Source of the DNA: Asparagopsis taxiformis
Taxonomy: Eukaryota; Rhodophyta; Florideophyceae; Bonnemaisoniales; Bonnemaisoniaceae
Direction: 5' to 3'
DNA length: 55,859 bases
NCBI GenBank assembly: GCA_030407315.1
Contig: JALQPE010000998.1
Location: 1 to 55,859 of the forward strand
Under the pieces are notes generated by a model that was not told the origin of the DNA, did no database searches, and saw nothing but the letters and a program-made list of their open reading frames with translations. Shown in pieces: positions 40,041 to 51,016 of the stretch. The translations under genes were made by a program, and so were the position numbers. Numbering within the stretch: the first letter of the stretch is position 1; the number at the start of each line of letters is the position of its first letter.

Positions 40041-40735
40041 TTTTTTAGCTTTTTTACCTGTGCAGTAAGATTTGTCACTTGCTTCTGCAAGGTATCGATG
40101 GCTGGATCCGTTAGGGTTGTGTGCAGGGCCTGTTCTTGTTGCTTCTGCAATTTTTCTTCTTTCCTTTTGAGTGCCTTCTTCCTGTTATGAAAGTCAGCTG
40201 TACGGAACCTTTTTTCCTGCTCGGTTCTCAATTTCTTGAAGCTGTCAAAGTAGACGATTGCCAGAGCAACAGGTTGTTCGGAGTCGTCAATAATTTTTTC
40301 CTGTTGCATTTGTACAATAGTTGTGTGCATTTCTTGTCTCCACTGATTGACTTTGGCTGCAGCATCTTCTTTGAGCTTCTTGAGTTCCTCGCTACGAATG
40401 TCTTTGAGTGCATGGAGTATTGTTGTGTGAAATGTCTCCTTTGCTGCTCGCATAATATTGTCCATATTTTCCTGCCTTTCCTCTGTGACCTTGACAACCA
40501 CATTTATCTTGAGGCTAGCGGGGACAGTATTTTCCGATAGATGTTCTTCCAGTCTTGCGATAGCGTTCTCCTTGTTGATGATAGAGCGCTGTAGGTTACC
40601 AATTTCCTGGAGCCATGTTTGTACTAGGTTATTTACCCAGTCTGGTATGTTGACATTCGGGTTGTTCGGGGTCTGCATAATTTGGTTGCTTGAATTCCCG
40701 GAACTGCGTCTGCGTTTTTCGGGTCGTGGCGGCAT
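39788..40735 (-). CDS. ORF1 coiled-coil protein, copy 2
   Basis: Intact, 315 residues, same product as copy 1. Confidence 0.88.
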   Translation of the reverse strand: MPPRPEKRRRSSGNSSNQIMQTPNNPNVNIPDWVNNLVQTWLQEIGNLQRSIINKENAIARLEEHLSENTVPASLKINVVVKVTEERQENMDNIMRAAKETFHTTILHALKDIRSEELKKLKEDAAAKVNQWRQEMHTTIVQMQQEKIIDDSEQPVALAIVYFDSFKKLRTEQEKRFRTADFHNRKKALKRKEEKLQKQQEQALHTTLTDPAIDTLQKQVTNLTAQVKKLKNQTAMSDGRRNNFTGSGQSKKTQGKNQTQTSAKKGRTKKIILHKENNSEQGSGSGSVNRKHPSRSKHTTGQSGSNQKGSRPKQN

Positions 40736-40875
40736 CTGGCGTCTGACAAAAGTAGTCCTGGATAGGGGATTGTTAGTGAAAGCCGATTGCTCGACCTGGG
40801 TGCTGAGCGCGCGGTGACCGTTATTCGCAGTGAAGAGCGTTGTTTTCGCTAAAGAGTAGTCTGATCGCCCAGTCT

Positions 40876-40928
40876 AGAGTGAAGAGAACGTTTCGCCATT
40901 TACAATGGCTTCATCAGCTCTTACCTCT
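40876..40928 (-). ncRNA. Hammerhead ribozyme, copy 3
   Basis: Same sequence; predicted cut between 40887 and 40886. Confidence 0.88.
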
Positions 40929-41335
40929 GAGGAGGAAACTACTTTTCCTATGCTACTCTTATATTCTGACTTGTGGTCTCGAATTGGCAATTCGAGGGCA
41001 TCGATGTACACTGTACATCTTCAGTGCGGCGGCGGCGGTGAATTCAGCCCTAGATGGTCTTTCACAAATTTTCCAGAATTTCCAGAAACCGTTTGTGAAC
41101 ATTGCTGTGGCCATTCGAGTTGTAACTGGTTTTCAGGAGATGAATTTTGGGCAATTTTCTCAGGGCAACGGCTTTTCGATCAAGCACTGCCATTGGTAGT
41201 TGGAGTGAAACTATCCATCCTGAGATCATCAGCTTCCAATATCTTCCTCTCACCATGTGATTTGTATGTGTAGTTCGTAATTCCGCACTACTTTTTCCTC
41301 GCTAATTTTTTTGTGCAAGGGTTTCCACGCTCTCA

Positions 41336-43267
41336 TTATTCTTCCTGTGCATTTTGGTCTCTTTCACGTATGCATTTGTATTTCCAATGCTGCTTCGCTG
41401 ATATGAGACTTTTTCCAATCTTCTCAAAGTCTTTGAACACAATCATCGGTGGATATGATTCAAGAAGGACAATTTGGCGGTTGCTGAATTTGTTCAGCTT
41501 TTTTGTGATGAGTAGGGGTCGAAGTGGGTATTTCGCAATCCATCTACTCAAATAATATTTGAGCAAGGGATGGAAAGCGGTAAATACCATCTCTTTGTCT
41601 GGTTTCTTCGACACTCGCTGTTCATAGATGTATTTCTGTCGGTCATCATATTTGATATTTTTCCAGTGGCGCTGGATTATTGCAGCGGGATATCCTCTTG
41701 CGCGGAGGCCTTTGAAAATGATATTCATCGCTGCCAGCCACTCTGACTTACTTGAACTGTTTCTCATACACCGGATTGCCTCTCCCTTAATTATTGCAGT
41801 TTTGTGCTGGATAGGGTGACCGCTGTTGAACGGCAGATAGAGGAACCGGTTTGTAGGTTTGAAGAACACCTTTGTGTCTAATTTTTTCTCCAGTTTGTAT
41901 CGGAATCCTTTGTAGATTTCGATGTCCAGGTACCGTGCGTTATACTCACAAATATTATGAGTGAGGCGGAGAGAGGATGCTCTGTTGAGCTCTCCTATAA
42001 TTTTTTCCCCAATTTCCTTTGTCGTCGTGATCAAGAAGCCATCATCTATGAAACGGCTTTGAAATAGGATGTCTGGATGTGACAATACCTCTTTGAATTT
42101 GTAATACAAGTAGAGGTTCGCGAACGGCGGAGCCACTTGTGTTCCGGTGGCTGTGCCTGTTATCTGTACGTAGATGCTGTTGTTAGCACTGACGTAATTA
42201 TTGAACATTATAAGCTGTAGTATCTTGGTCCAAAAATTGTTGGAACTGCGCATACAGATAAGGTTTCTCCGTAATGTTCTTATCGCGTCTCTGATGTCTA
42301 TGCTTGGATATAGCTGTTCGACATCGTATGTGACGAAGACAAATTCATTGTCTTCTCTGAAGTCTTCTATTTGTTGTATGATTTGTCTCGAATCTCTAGC
42401 AATTTCCGAGAATTTCTCGACTTCGTTCTGTAGTACTTCTGCGAGTGCCTTGCTTAATGGTGCCAACATATACGAATGTTGTGCCGTTATAGGGCGTGTT
42501 CCGAGCGTTGGTTTGTGCAGCTTGGGGATTATATAAAATGGTGAGGGGTCTTTCGCTTGTTCAGCGTGTGTCAGCCATTTGTTTTTTCGCCATAGTTGTA
42601 TATCCCAAGTACTATTTAGAATATTCTTCAACCTGTGAAGAATTTGGCTGTGGGGAAATATGCTGACTTTCCTGAATGAAGTTGTGCTCAAGTTTGAAGA
42701 TAGGAGGCTGTTGTAGTAATCTCCTCTTATTGCAACAATTCCAAAGTTCTTGTCCGCTTGTTTGATCACCACATCCATTGATTTTAAATCTTTGATTCCT
42801 TTCTGAACTTTGTAGACGAGACTCGATGTTCTCGGCTCTCTTATTTTGTCCAGTTCCTGGAGCATAAATTTTTTCCAGGTATCCCAGTTGGTGTTTTCTG
42901 TTGTGGATAGGGAGTCAAAGTGGTACCGTAGGGTACTGTGTATTTGCGAGATGACGCCTGCTAATTTTGGTTTGAGACGATTGGTAATCGCAAATTTGTG
43001 ACCGAGGCGTAGGACTAATTTTGCTTCGGGCGAGAACCTTTCTGGTTTGATCCCGATTGGCCTGTTGTATGCTTGGAACGGGAAGGGTGTTTTCGGTTTA
43101 CGCTTCCGCTCCCGCTTCCTTGTTCGCTGTTGTTTTCCTTGTGCAAAATAATTTTTTTCGTTCGTCCTTTCTTCGCTGAGGTTTGCGTTTGATTCTTGCC
43201 TTGGGTTTTCTTGCTTTGGCCGCTGCCGGTGAAGTTGTTCCTTCTTCCATCCGACATGGCCGTTTGG
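41336..43267 (-). CDS. Penelope-like reverse transcriptase, copy 3
   Basis: Intact; ATG at 42865, frameshift entry at 43282-43267; Val variant in motif A. Confidence 0.92.
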   Translation of the reverse strand, partial: PNGHVGWKKEQLHRQRPKQENPRQESNANLSEERTNEKNYFAQGKQQRTRKRERKRKPKTPFPFQAYNRPIGIKPERFSPEAKLVLRLGHKFAITNRLKPKLAGVISQIHSTLRYHFDSLSTTENTNWDTWKKFMLQELDKIREPRTSSLVYKVQKGIKDLKSMDVVIKQADKNFGIVAIRGDYYNSLLSSNLSTTSFRKVSIFPHSQILHRLKNILNSTWDIQLWRKNKWLTHAEQAKDPSPFYIIPKLHKPTLGTRPITAQHSYMLAPLSKALAEVLQNEVEKFSEIARDSRQIIQQIEDFREDNEFVFVTYDVEQLYPSIDIRDAIRTLRRNLICMRSSNNFWTKILQLIMFNNYVSANNSIYVQITGTATGTQVAPPFANLYLYYKFKEVLSHPDILFQSRFIDDGFLITTTKEIGEKIIGELNRASSLRLTHNICEYNARYLDIEIYKGFRYKLEKKLDTKVFFKPTNRFLYLPFNSGHPIQHKTAIIKGEAIRCMRNSSSKSEWLAAMNIIFKGLRARGYPAAIIQRHWKNIKYDDRQKYIYEQRVSKKPDKEMVFTAFHPLLKYYLSRWIAKYPLRPLLITKKLNKFSNRQIVLLESYPPMIVFKDFEKIGKSLISAKQHWKYKCIRERDQNAQEE

Positions 43268-43962
43268 TTTTTTAGCTTTTTTACCTGTGCAGTAAGATTT
43301 GTCACTTGCTTCTGCAAGGTATCGATGGCTGGATCCGTTAGGGTTGTGTGCAGGGCCTGTTCTTGTTGCTTCTGCAATTTTTCTTCTTTCCTTTTGAGTG
43401 CCTTCTTCCTGTTATGAAAGTCAGCTGTACGGAACCTTTTTTCCTGCTCGGTTCTCAATTTCTTGAAGCTGTCAAAGTAGACGATTGCCAGAGCAACAGG
43501 TTGTTCGGAGTCGTCAATAATTTTTTCCTGTTGCATTTGTACAATAGTTGTGTGCATTTCTTGTCTCCACTGATTGACTTTGGCTGCAGCATCTTCTTTG
43601 AGCTTCTTGAGTTCCTCGCTACGAATGTCTTTGAGTGCATGGAGTATTGTTGTGTGAAATGTCTCCTTTGCTGCTCGCATAATATTGTCCATATTTTCCT
43701 GCCTTTCCTCTGTGACCTTGACAACCACATTTATCTTGAGGCTAGCGGGGACAGTATTTTCCGATAGATGTTCTTCCAGTCTTGCGATAGCGTTCTCCTT
43801 GTTGATGATAGAGCGCTGTAGGTTACCAATTTCCTGGAGCCATGTTTGTACTAGGTTATTTACCCAGTCTGGTATGTTGACATTCGGGTTGTTCGGGGTC
43901 TGCATAATTTGGTTGCTTGAATTCCCGGAACTGCGTCTGCGTTTTTCGGGTCGTGGCGGCAT
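43015..43962 (-). CDS. ORF1 coiled-coil protein, copy 3
   Basis: Intact, 315 residues. Confidence 0.88.
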   Translation of the reverse strand: MPPRPEKRRRSSGNSSNQIMQTPNNPNVNIPDWVNNLVQTWLQEIGNLQRSIINKENAIARLEEHLSENTVPASLKINVVVKVTEERQENMDNIMRAAKETFHTTILHALKDIRSEELKKLKEDAAAKVNQWRQEMHTTIVQMQQEKIIDDSEQPVALAIVYFDSFKKLRTEQEKRFRTADFHNRKKALKRKEEKLQKQQEQALHTTLTDPAIDTLQKQVTNLTAQVKKLKNQTAMSDGRRNNFTGSGQSKKTQGKNQTQTSAKKGRTKKIILHKENNSEQGSGSGSVNRKHPSRSKHTTGQSGSNQKGSRPKQN

Positions 43963-44102
43963 CTGGCGTCTGACAAAAGTAGTCCTGGATAGGGGATTGT
44001 TAGTGAAAGCCGATTGCTCGACCTGGGTGCTGAGCGCGCGGTGACCGTTATTCGCAGTGAAGAGCGTTGTTTTCGCTAAAGAGTAGTCTGATCGCCCAGT
44101 CT

Positions 44103-44155
44103 AGAGTGAAGAGAACGTTTCGCCATTTACAATGGCTTCATCAGCTCTTACCTCT
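44103..44155 (-). ncRNA. Hammerhead ribozyme, copy 4
   Basis: Same sequence; predicted cut between 44114 and 44113. Confidence 0.88.
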
Positions 44156-44562
44156 GAGGAGGAAACTACTTTTCCTATGCTACTCTTATATTCTGACTTG
44201 TGGTCTCGAATTGGCAATTCGAGGGCATCGATGTACACTGTACATCTTCAGTGCGGCGGCGGCGGTGAATTCAGCCCTAGATGGTCTTTCACAAATTTTC
44301 CAGAATTTCCAGAAACCGTTTGTGAACATTGCTGTGGCCATTCGAGTTGTAACTGGTTTTCAGGAGATGAATTTTGGGCAATTTTCTCAGGGCAACGGCT
44401 TTTCGATCAAGCACTGCCATTGGTAGTTGGAGTGAAACTATCCATCCTGAGATCATCAGCTTCCAATATCTTCCTCTCACCATGTGATTTGTATGTGTAG
44501 TTCGTAATTCCGCACTACTTTTTCCTCGCTAATTTTTTTGTGCAAGGGTTTCCACGCTCTCA

Positions 44563-46494
44563 TTATTCTTCCTGTGCATTTTGGTCTCTTTCACGTATGC
44601 ATTTGTATTTCCAATGCTGCTTCGCTGATATGAGACTTTTTCCAATCTTCTCAAAGTCTTTGAACACAATCATCGGTGGATATGATTCAAGAAGGACAAT
44701 TTGGCGGTTGCTGAATTTGTTCAGCTTTTTTGTGATGAGTAGGGGTCGAAGTGGGTATTTCGCAATCCATCTACTCAAATAATATTTGAGCAAGGGATGG
44801 AAAGCGGTAAATACCATCTCTTTGTCTGGTTTCTTCGACACTCGCTGTTCATAGATGTATTTCTGTCGGTCATCATATTTGATATTTTTCCAGTGGCGCT
44901 GGATTATTGCAGCGGGATATCCTCTTGCGCGGAGGCCTTTGAAAATGATATTCATCGCTGCCAGCCACTCTGACTTACTTGAACTGTTTCTCATACACCG
45001 GATTGCCTCTCCCTTAATTATTGCAGTTTTGTGCTGGATAGGGTGACCGCTGTTGAACGGCAGATAGAGGAACCGGTTTGTAGGTTTGAAGAACACCTTT
45101 GTGTCTAATTTTTTCTCCAGTTTGTATCGGAATCCTTTGTAGATTTCGATGTCCAGGTACCGTGCGTTATACTCACAAATATTATGAGTGAGGCGGAGAG
45201 AGGATGCTCTGTTGAGCTCTCCTATAATTTTTTCCCCAATTTCCTTTGTCGTCGTGATCAAGAAGCCATCATCTATGAAACGGCTTTGAAATAGGATGTC
45301 TGGATGTGACAATACCTCTTTGAATTTGTAATACAAGTAGAGGTTCGCGAACGGCGGAGCCACTTGTGTTCCGGTGGCTGTGCCTGTTATCTGTACGTAG
45401 ATGCTGTTGTTAGCACTGACGTAATTATTGAACATTATAAGCTGTAGTATCTTGGTCCAAAAATTGTTGGAACTGCGCATACAGATAAGGTTTCTCCGTA
45501 ATGTTCTTATCGCGTCTCTGATGTCTATGCTTGGATATAGCTGTTCGACATCGTATGTGACGAAGACAAATTCATTGTCTTCTCTGAAGTCTTCTATTTG
45601 TTGTATGATTTGTCTCGAATCTCTAGCAATTTCCGAGAATTTCTCGACTTCGTTCTGTAGTACTTCTGCGAGTGCCTTGCTTAATGGTGCCAACATATAC
45701 GAATGTTGTGCCGTTATAGGGCGTGTTCCGAGCGTTGGTTTGTGCAGCTTGGGGATTATATAAAATGGTGAGGGGTCTTTCGCTTGTTCAGCGTGTGTCA
45801 GCCATTTGTTTTTTCGCCATAGTTGTATATCCCAAGTACTATTTAGAATATTCTTCAACCTGTGAAGAATTTGGCTGTGGGGAAATATGCTGACTTTCCT
45901 GAATGAAGTTGTGCTCAAGTTTGAAGATAGGAGGCTGTTGTAGTAATCTCCTCTTATTGCAACAATTCCAAAGTTCTTGTCCGCTTGTTTGATCACCACA
46001 TCCATTGATTTTAAATCTTTGATTCCTTTCTGAACTTTGTAGACGAGACTCGATGTTCTCGGCTCTCTTATTTTGTCCAGTTCCTGGAGCATAAATTTTT
46101 TCCAGGTATCCCAGTTGGTGTTTTCTGTTGTGGATAGGGAGTCAAAGTGGTACCGTAGGGTACTGTGTATTTGCGAGATGACGCCTGCTAATTTTGGTTT
46201 GAGACGATTGGTAATCGCAAATTTGTGACCGAGGCGTAGGACTAATTTTGCTTCGGGCGAGAACCTTTCTGGTTTGATCCCGATTGGCCTGTTGTATGCT
46301 TGGAACGGGAAGGGTGTTTTCGGTTTACGCTTCCGCTCCCGCTTCCTTGTTCGCTGTTGTTTTCCTTGTGCAAAATAATTTTTTTCGTTCGTCCTTTCTT
46401 CGCTGAGGTTTGCGTTTGATTCTTGCCTTGGGTTTTCTTGCTTTGGCCGCTGCCGGTGAAGTTGTTCCTTCTTCCATCCGACATGGCCGTTTGG
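44563..46494 (-). CDS. Penelope-like reverse transcriptase, copy 4
   Basis: Intact; ATG at 46092, frameshift entry at 46509-46494; Val variant in motif A. Confidence 0.92.
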   Translation of the reverse strand, partial: PNGHVGWKKEQLHRQRPKQENPRQESNANLSEERTNEKNYFAQGKQQRTRKRERKRKPKTPFPFQAYNRPIGIKPERFSPEAKLVLRLGHKFAITNRLKPKLAGVISQIHSTLRYHFDSLSTTENTNWDTWKKFMLQELDKIREPRTSSLVYKVQKGIKDLKSMDVVIKQADKNFGIVAIRGDYYNSLLSSNLSTTSFRKVSIFPHSQILHRLKNILNSTWDIQLWRKNKWLTHAEQAKDPSPFYIIPKLHKPTLGTRPITAQHSYMLAPLSKALAEVLQNEVEKFSEIARDSRQIIQQIEDFREDNEFVFVTYDVEQLYPSIDIRDAIRTLRRNLICMRSSNNFWTKILQLIMFNNYVSANNSIYVQITGTATGTQVAPPFANLYLYYKFKEVLSHPDILFQSRFIDDGFLITTTKEIGEKIIGELNRASSLRLTHNICEYNARYLDIEIYKGFRYKLEKKLDTKVFFKPTNRFLYLPFNSGHPIQHKTAIIKGEAIRCMRNSSSKSEWLAAMNIIFKGLRARGYPAAIIQRHWKNIKYDDRQKYIYEQRVSKKPDKEMVFTAFHPLLKYYLSRWIAKYPLRPLLITKKLNKFSNRQIVLLESYPPMIVFKDFEKIGKSLISAKQHWKYKCIRERDQNAQEE

Positions 46495-47189
46495 TTTTTT
46501 AGCTTTTTTACCTGTGCAGTAAGATTTGTCACTTGCTTCTGCAAGGTATCGATGGCTGGATCCGTTAGGGTTGTGTGCAGGGCCTGTTCTTGTTGCTTCT
46601 GCAATTTTTCTTCTTTCCTTTTGAGTGCCTTCTTCCTGTTATGAAAGTCAGCTGTACGGAACCTTTTTTCCTGCTCGGTTCTCAATTTCTTGAAGCTGTC
46701 AAAGTAGACGATTGCCAGAGCAACAGGTTGTTCGGAGTCGTCAATAATTTTTTCCTGTTGCATTTGTACAATAGTTGTGTGCATTTCTTGTCTCCACTGA
46801 TTGACTTTGGCTGCAGCATCTTCTTTGAGCTTCTTGAGTTCCTCGCTACGAATGTCTTTGAGTGCATGGAGTATTGTTGTGTGAAATGTCTCCTTTGCTG
46901 CTCGCATAATATTGTCCATATTTTCCTGCCTTTCCTCTGTGACCTTGACAACCACATTTATCTTGAGGCTAGCGGGGACAGTATTTTCCGATAGATGTTC
47001 TTCCAGTCTTGCGATAGCGTTCTCCTTGTTGATGATAGAGCGCTGTAGGTTACCAATTTCCTGGAGCCATGTTTGTACTAGGTTATTTACCCAGTCTGGT
47101 ATGTTGACATTCGGGTTGTTCGGGGTCTGCATAATTTGGTTGCTTGAATTCCCGGAACTGCGTCTGCGTTTTTCGGGTCGTGGCGGCAT
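46242..47189 (-). CDS. ORF1 coiled-coil protein, copy 4
   Basis: Intact, 315 residues. Confidence 0.88.
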   Translation of the reverse strand: MPPRPEKRRRSSGNSSNQIMQTPNNPNVNIPDWVNNLVQTWLQEIGNLQRSIINKENAIARLEEHLSENTVPASLKINVVVKVTEERQENMDNIMRAAKETFHTTILHALKDIRSEELKKLKEDAAAKVNQWRQEMHTTIVQMQQEKIIDDSEQPVALAIVYFDSFKKLRTEQEKRFRTADFHNRKKALKRKEEKLQKQQEQALHTTLTDPAIDTLQKQVTNLTAQVKKLKNQTAMSDGRRNNFTGSGQSKKTQGKNQTQTSAKKGRTKKIILHKENNSEQGSGSGSVNRKHPSRSKHTTGQSGSNQKGSRPKQN

Positions 47190-47329
47190 CTGGCGTCTGA
47201 CAAAAGTAGTCCTGGATAGGGGATTGTTAGTGAAAGCCGATTGCTCGACCTGGGTGCTGAGCGCGCGGTGACCGTTATTCGCAGTGAAGAGCGTTGTTTT
47301 CGCTAAAGAGTAGTCTGATCGCCCAGTCT

Positions 47330-47382
47330 AGAGTGAAGAGAACGTTTCGCCATTTACAATGGCTTCATCAGCTCTTACCTCT
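47330..47382 (-). ncRNA. Hammerhead ribozyme, copy 5
   Basis: Same sequence; predicted cut between 47341 and 47340. Confidence 0.88.
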
Positions 47383-47789
47383 GAGGAGGAAACTACTTTT
47401 CCTATGCTACTCTTATATTCTGACTTGTGGTCTCGAATTGGCAATTCGAGGGCATCGATGTACACTGTACATCTTCAGTGCGGCGGCGGCGGTGAATTCA
47501 GCCCTAGATGGTCTTTCACAAATTTTCCAGAATTTCCAGAAACCGTTTGTGAACATTGCTGTGGCCATTCGAGTTGTAACTGGTTTTCAGGAGATGAATT
47601 TTGGGCAATTTTCTCAGGGCAACGGCTTTTCGATCAAGCACTGCCATTGGTAGTTGGAGTGAAACTATCCATCCTGAGATCATCAGCTTCCAATATCTTC
47701 CTCTCACCATGTGATTTGTATGTGTAGTTCGTAATTCCGCACTACTTTTTCCTCGCTAATTTTTTTGTGCAAGGGTTTCCACGCTCTCA

Positions 47790-49721
47790 TTATTCTTCCT
47801 GTGCATTTTGGTCTCTTTCACGTATGCATTTGTATTTCCAATGCTGCTTCGCTGATATGAGACTTTTTCCAATCTTCTCAAAGTCTTTGAACACAATCAT
47901 CGGTGGATATGATTCAAGAAGGACAATTTGGCGGTTGCTGAATTTGTTCAGCTTTTTTGTGATGAGTAGGGGTCGAAGTGGGTATTTCGCAATCCATCTA
48001 CTCAAATAATATTTGAGCAAGGGATGGAAAGCGGTAAATACCATCTCTTTGTCTGGTTTCTTCGACACTCGCTGTTCATAGATGTATTTCTGTCGGTCAT
48101 CATATTTGATATTTTTCCAGTGGCGCTGGATTATTGCAGCGGGATATCCTCTTGCGCGGAGGCCTTTGAAAATGATATTCATCGCTGCCAGCCACTCTGA
48201 CTTACTTGAACTGTTTCTCATACACCGGATTGCCTCTCCCTTAATTATTGCAGTTTTGTGCTGGATAGGGTGACCGCTGTTGAACGGCAGATAGAGGAAC
48301 CGGTTTGTAGGTTTGAAGAACACCTTTGTGTCTAATTTTTTCTCCAGTTTGTATCGGAATCCTTTGTAGATTTCGATGTCCAGGTACCGTGCGTTATACT
48401 CACAAATATTATGAGTGAGGCGGAGAGAGGATGCTCTGTTGAGCTCTCCTATAATTTTTTCCCCAATTTCCTTTGTCGTCGTGATCAAGAAGCCATCATC
48501 TATGAAACGGCTTTGAAATAGGATGTCTGGATGTGACAATACCTCTTTGAATTTGTAATACAAGTAGAGGTTCGCGAACGGCGGAGCCACTTGTGTTCCG
48601 GTGGCTGTGCCTGTTATCTGTACGTAGATGCTGTTGTTAGCACTGACGTAATTATTGAACATTATAAGCTGTAGTATCTTGGTCCAAAAATTGTTGGAAC
48701 TGCGCATACAGATAAGGTTTCTCCGTAATGTTCTTATCGCGTCTCTGATGTCTATGCTTGGATATAGCTGTTCGACATCGTATGTGACGAAGACAAATTC
48801 ATTGTCTTCTCTGAAGTCTTCTATTTGTTGTATGATTTGTCTCGAATCTCTAGCAATTTCCGAGAATTTCTCGACTTCGTTCTGTAGTACTTCTGCGAGT
48901 GCCTTGCTTAATGGTGCCAACATATACGAATGTTGTGCCGTTATAGGGCGTGTTCCGAGCGTTGGTTTGTGCAGCTTGGGGATTATATAAAATGGTGAGG
49001 GGTCTTTCGCTTGTTCAGCGTGTGTCAGCCATTTGTTTTTTCGCCATAGTTGTATATCCCAAGTACTATTTAGAATATTCTTCAACCTGTGAAGAATTTG
49101 GCTGTGGGGAAATATGCTGACTTTCCTGAATGAAGTTGTGCTCAAGTTTGAAGATAGGAGGCTGTTGTAGTAATCTCCTCTTATTGCAACAATTCCAAAG
49201 TTCTTGTCCGCTTGTTTGATCACCACATCCATTGATTTTAAATCTTTGATTCCTTTCTGAACTTTGTAGACGAGACTCGATGTTCTCGGCTCTCTTATTT
49301 TGTCCAGTTCCTGGAGCATAAATTTTTTCCAGGTATCCCAGTTGGTGTTTTCTGTTGTGGATAGGGAGTCAAAGTGGTACCGTAGGGTACTGTGTATTTG
49401 CGAGATGACGCCTGCTAATTTTGGTTTGAGACGATTGGTAATCGCAAATTTGTGACCGAGGCGTAGGACTAATTTTGCTTCGGGCGAGAACCTTTCTGGT
49501 TTGATCCCGATTGGCCTGTTGTATGCTTGGAACGGGAAGGGTGTTTTCGGTTTACGCTTCCGCTCCCGCTTCCTTGTTCGCTGTTGTTTTCCTTGTGCAA
49601 AATAATTTTTTTCGTTCGTCCTTTCTTCGCTGAGGTTTGCGTTTGATTCTTGCCTTGGGTTTTCTTGCTTTGGCCGCTGCCGGTGAAGTTGTTCCTTCTT
49701 CCATCCGACATGGCCGTTTGG
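47790..49721 (-). CDS. Penelope-like reverse transcriptase, copy 5
   Basis: Intact; ATG at 49319, frameshift entry at 49736-49721; Val variant in motif A. Confidence 0.92.
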   Translation of the reverse strand, partial: PNGHVGWKKEQLHRQRPKQENPRQESNANLSEERTNEKNYFAQGKQQRTRKRERKRKPKTPFPFQAYNRPIGIKPERFSPEAKLVLRLGHKFAITNRLKPKLAGVISQIHSTLRYHFDSLSTTENTNWDTWKKFMLQELDKIREPRTSSLVYKVQKGIKDLKSMDVVIKQADKNFGIVAIRGDYYNSLLSSNLSTTSFRKVSIFPHSQILHRLKNILNSTWDIQLWRKNKWLTHAEQAKDPSPFYIIPKLHKPTLGTRPITAQHSYMLAPLSKALAEVLQNEVEKFSEIARDSRQIIQQIEDFREDNEFVFVTYDVEQLYPSIDIRDAIRTLRRNLICMRSSNNFWTKILQLIMFNNYVSANNSIYVQITGTATGTQVAPPFANLYLYYKFKEVLSHPDILFQSRFIDDGFLITTTKEIGEKIIGELNRASSLRLTHNICEYNARYLDIEIYKGFRYKLEKKLDTKVFFKPTNRFLYLPFNSGHPIQHKTAIIKGEAIRCMRNSSSKSEWLAAMNIIFKGLRARGYPAAIIQRHWKNIKYDDRQKYIYEQRVSKKPDKEMVFTAFHPLLKYYLSRWIAKYPLRPLLITKKLNKFSNRQIVLLESYPPMIVFKDFEKIGKSLISAKQHWKYKCIRERDQNAQEE

Positions 49722-50416
49722 TTTTTTAGCTTTTTTACCTGTGCAGTAAGATTTGTCACTTGCTTCTGCAAGGTATCGATGGCTGGATCCGTTAGGGTTG
49801 TGTGCAGGGCCTGTTCTTGTTGCTTCTGCAATTTTTCTTCTTTCCTTTTGAGTGCCTTCTTCCTGTTATGAAAGTCAGCTGTACGGAACCTTTTTTCCTG
49901 CTCGGTTCTCAATTTCTTGAAGCTGTCAAAGTAGACGATTGCCAGAGCAACAGGTTGTTCGGAGTCGTCAATAATTTTTTCCTGTTGCATTTGTACAATA
50001 GTTGTGTGCATTTCTTGTCTCCACTGATTGACTTTGGCTGCAGCATCTTCTTTGAGCTTCTTGAGTTCCTCGCTACGAATGTCTTTGAGTGCATGGAGTA
50101 TTGTTGTGTGAAATGTCTCCTTTGCTGCTCGCATAATATTGTCCATATTTTCCTGCCTTTCCTCTGTGACCTTGACAACCACATTTATCTTGAGGCTAGC
50201 GGGGACAGTATTTTCCGATAGATGTTCTTCCAGTCTTGCGATAGCGTTCTCCTTGTTGATGATAGAGCGCTGTAGGTTACCAATTTCCTGGAGCCATGTT
50301 TGTACTAGGTTATTTACCCAGTCTGGTATGTTGACATTCGGGTTGTTCGGGGTCTGCATAATTTGGTTGCTTGAATTCCCGGAACTGCGTCTGCGTTTTT
50401 CGGGTCGTGGCGGCAT
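49469..50416 (-). CDS. ORF1 coiled-coil protein, copy 5
   Basis: Intact, 315 residues. Confidence 0.88.
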   Translation of the reverse strand: MPPRPEKRRRSSGNSSNQIMQTPNNPNVNIPDWVNNLVQTWLQEIGNLQRSIINKENAIARLEEHLSENTVPASLKINVVVKVTEERQENMDNIMRAAKETFHTTILHALKDIRSEELKKLKEDAAAKVNQWRQEMHTTIVQMQQEKIIDDSEQPVALAIVYFDSFKKLRTEQEKRFRTADFHNRKKALKRKEEKLQKQQEQALHTTLTDPAIDTLQKQVTNLTAQVKKLKNQTAMSDGRRNNFTGSGQSKKTQGKNQTQTSAKKGRTKKIILHKENNSEQGSGSGSVNRKHPSRSKHTTGQSGSNQKGSRPKQN

Positions 50417-50556
50417 CTGGCGTCTGACAAAAGTAGTCCTGGATAGGGGATTGTTAGTGAAAGCCGATTGCTCGACCTGGGTGCTGAGCGCGCGGTGACC
50501 GTTATTCGCAGTGAAGAGCGTTGTTTTCGCTAAAGAGTAGTCTGATCGCCCAGTCT

Positions 50557-50609
50557 AGAGTGAAGAGAACGTTTCGCCATTTACAATGGCTTCATCAGCT
50601 CTTACCTCT
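50557..50609 (-). ncRNA. Hammerhead ribozyme, copy 6
   Basis: Same sequence; predicted cut between 50568 and 50567. Confidence 0.88.
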
Positions 50610-51016
50610 GAGGAGGAAACTACTTTTCCTATGCTACTCTTATATTCTGACTTGTGGTCTCGAATTGGCAATTCGAGGGCATCGATGTACACTGTACATC
50701 TTCAGTGCGGCGGCGGCGGTGAATTCAGCCCTAGATGGTCTTTCACAAATTTTCCAGAATTTCCAGAAACCGTTTGTGAACATTGCTGTGGCCATTCGAG
50801 TTGTAACTGGTTTTCAGGAGATGAATTTTGGGCAATTTTCTCAGGGCAACGGCTTTTCGATCAAGCACTGCCATTGGTAGTTGGAGTGAAACTATCCATC
50901 CTGAGATCATCAGCTTCCAATATCTTCCTCTCACCATGTGATTTGTATGTGTAGTTCGTAATTCCGCACTACTTTTTCCTCGCTAATTTTTTTGTGCAAG
51001 GGTTTCCACGCTCTCA

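Larger units (their letters stand above)
37548..40774 (-). mobile_element. Penelope-like element, copy 2
   Basis: Complete unit, apparently identical to copies 3-5. Its right junction (GGATAGGGGATTG) carries the telomere-like motif. Confidence 0.93.
40775..44001 (-). mobile_element. Penelope-like element, copy 3
   Basis: Complete unit with both frames intact. Confidence 0.93.
44002..47228 (-). mobile_element. Penelope-like element, copy 4
   Basis: Complete unit with both frames intact. Confidence 0.93.
47229..50455 (-). mobile_element. Penelope-like element, copy 5
   Basis: Complete unit with both frames intact. Confidence 0.93.
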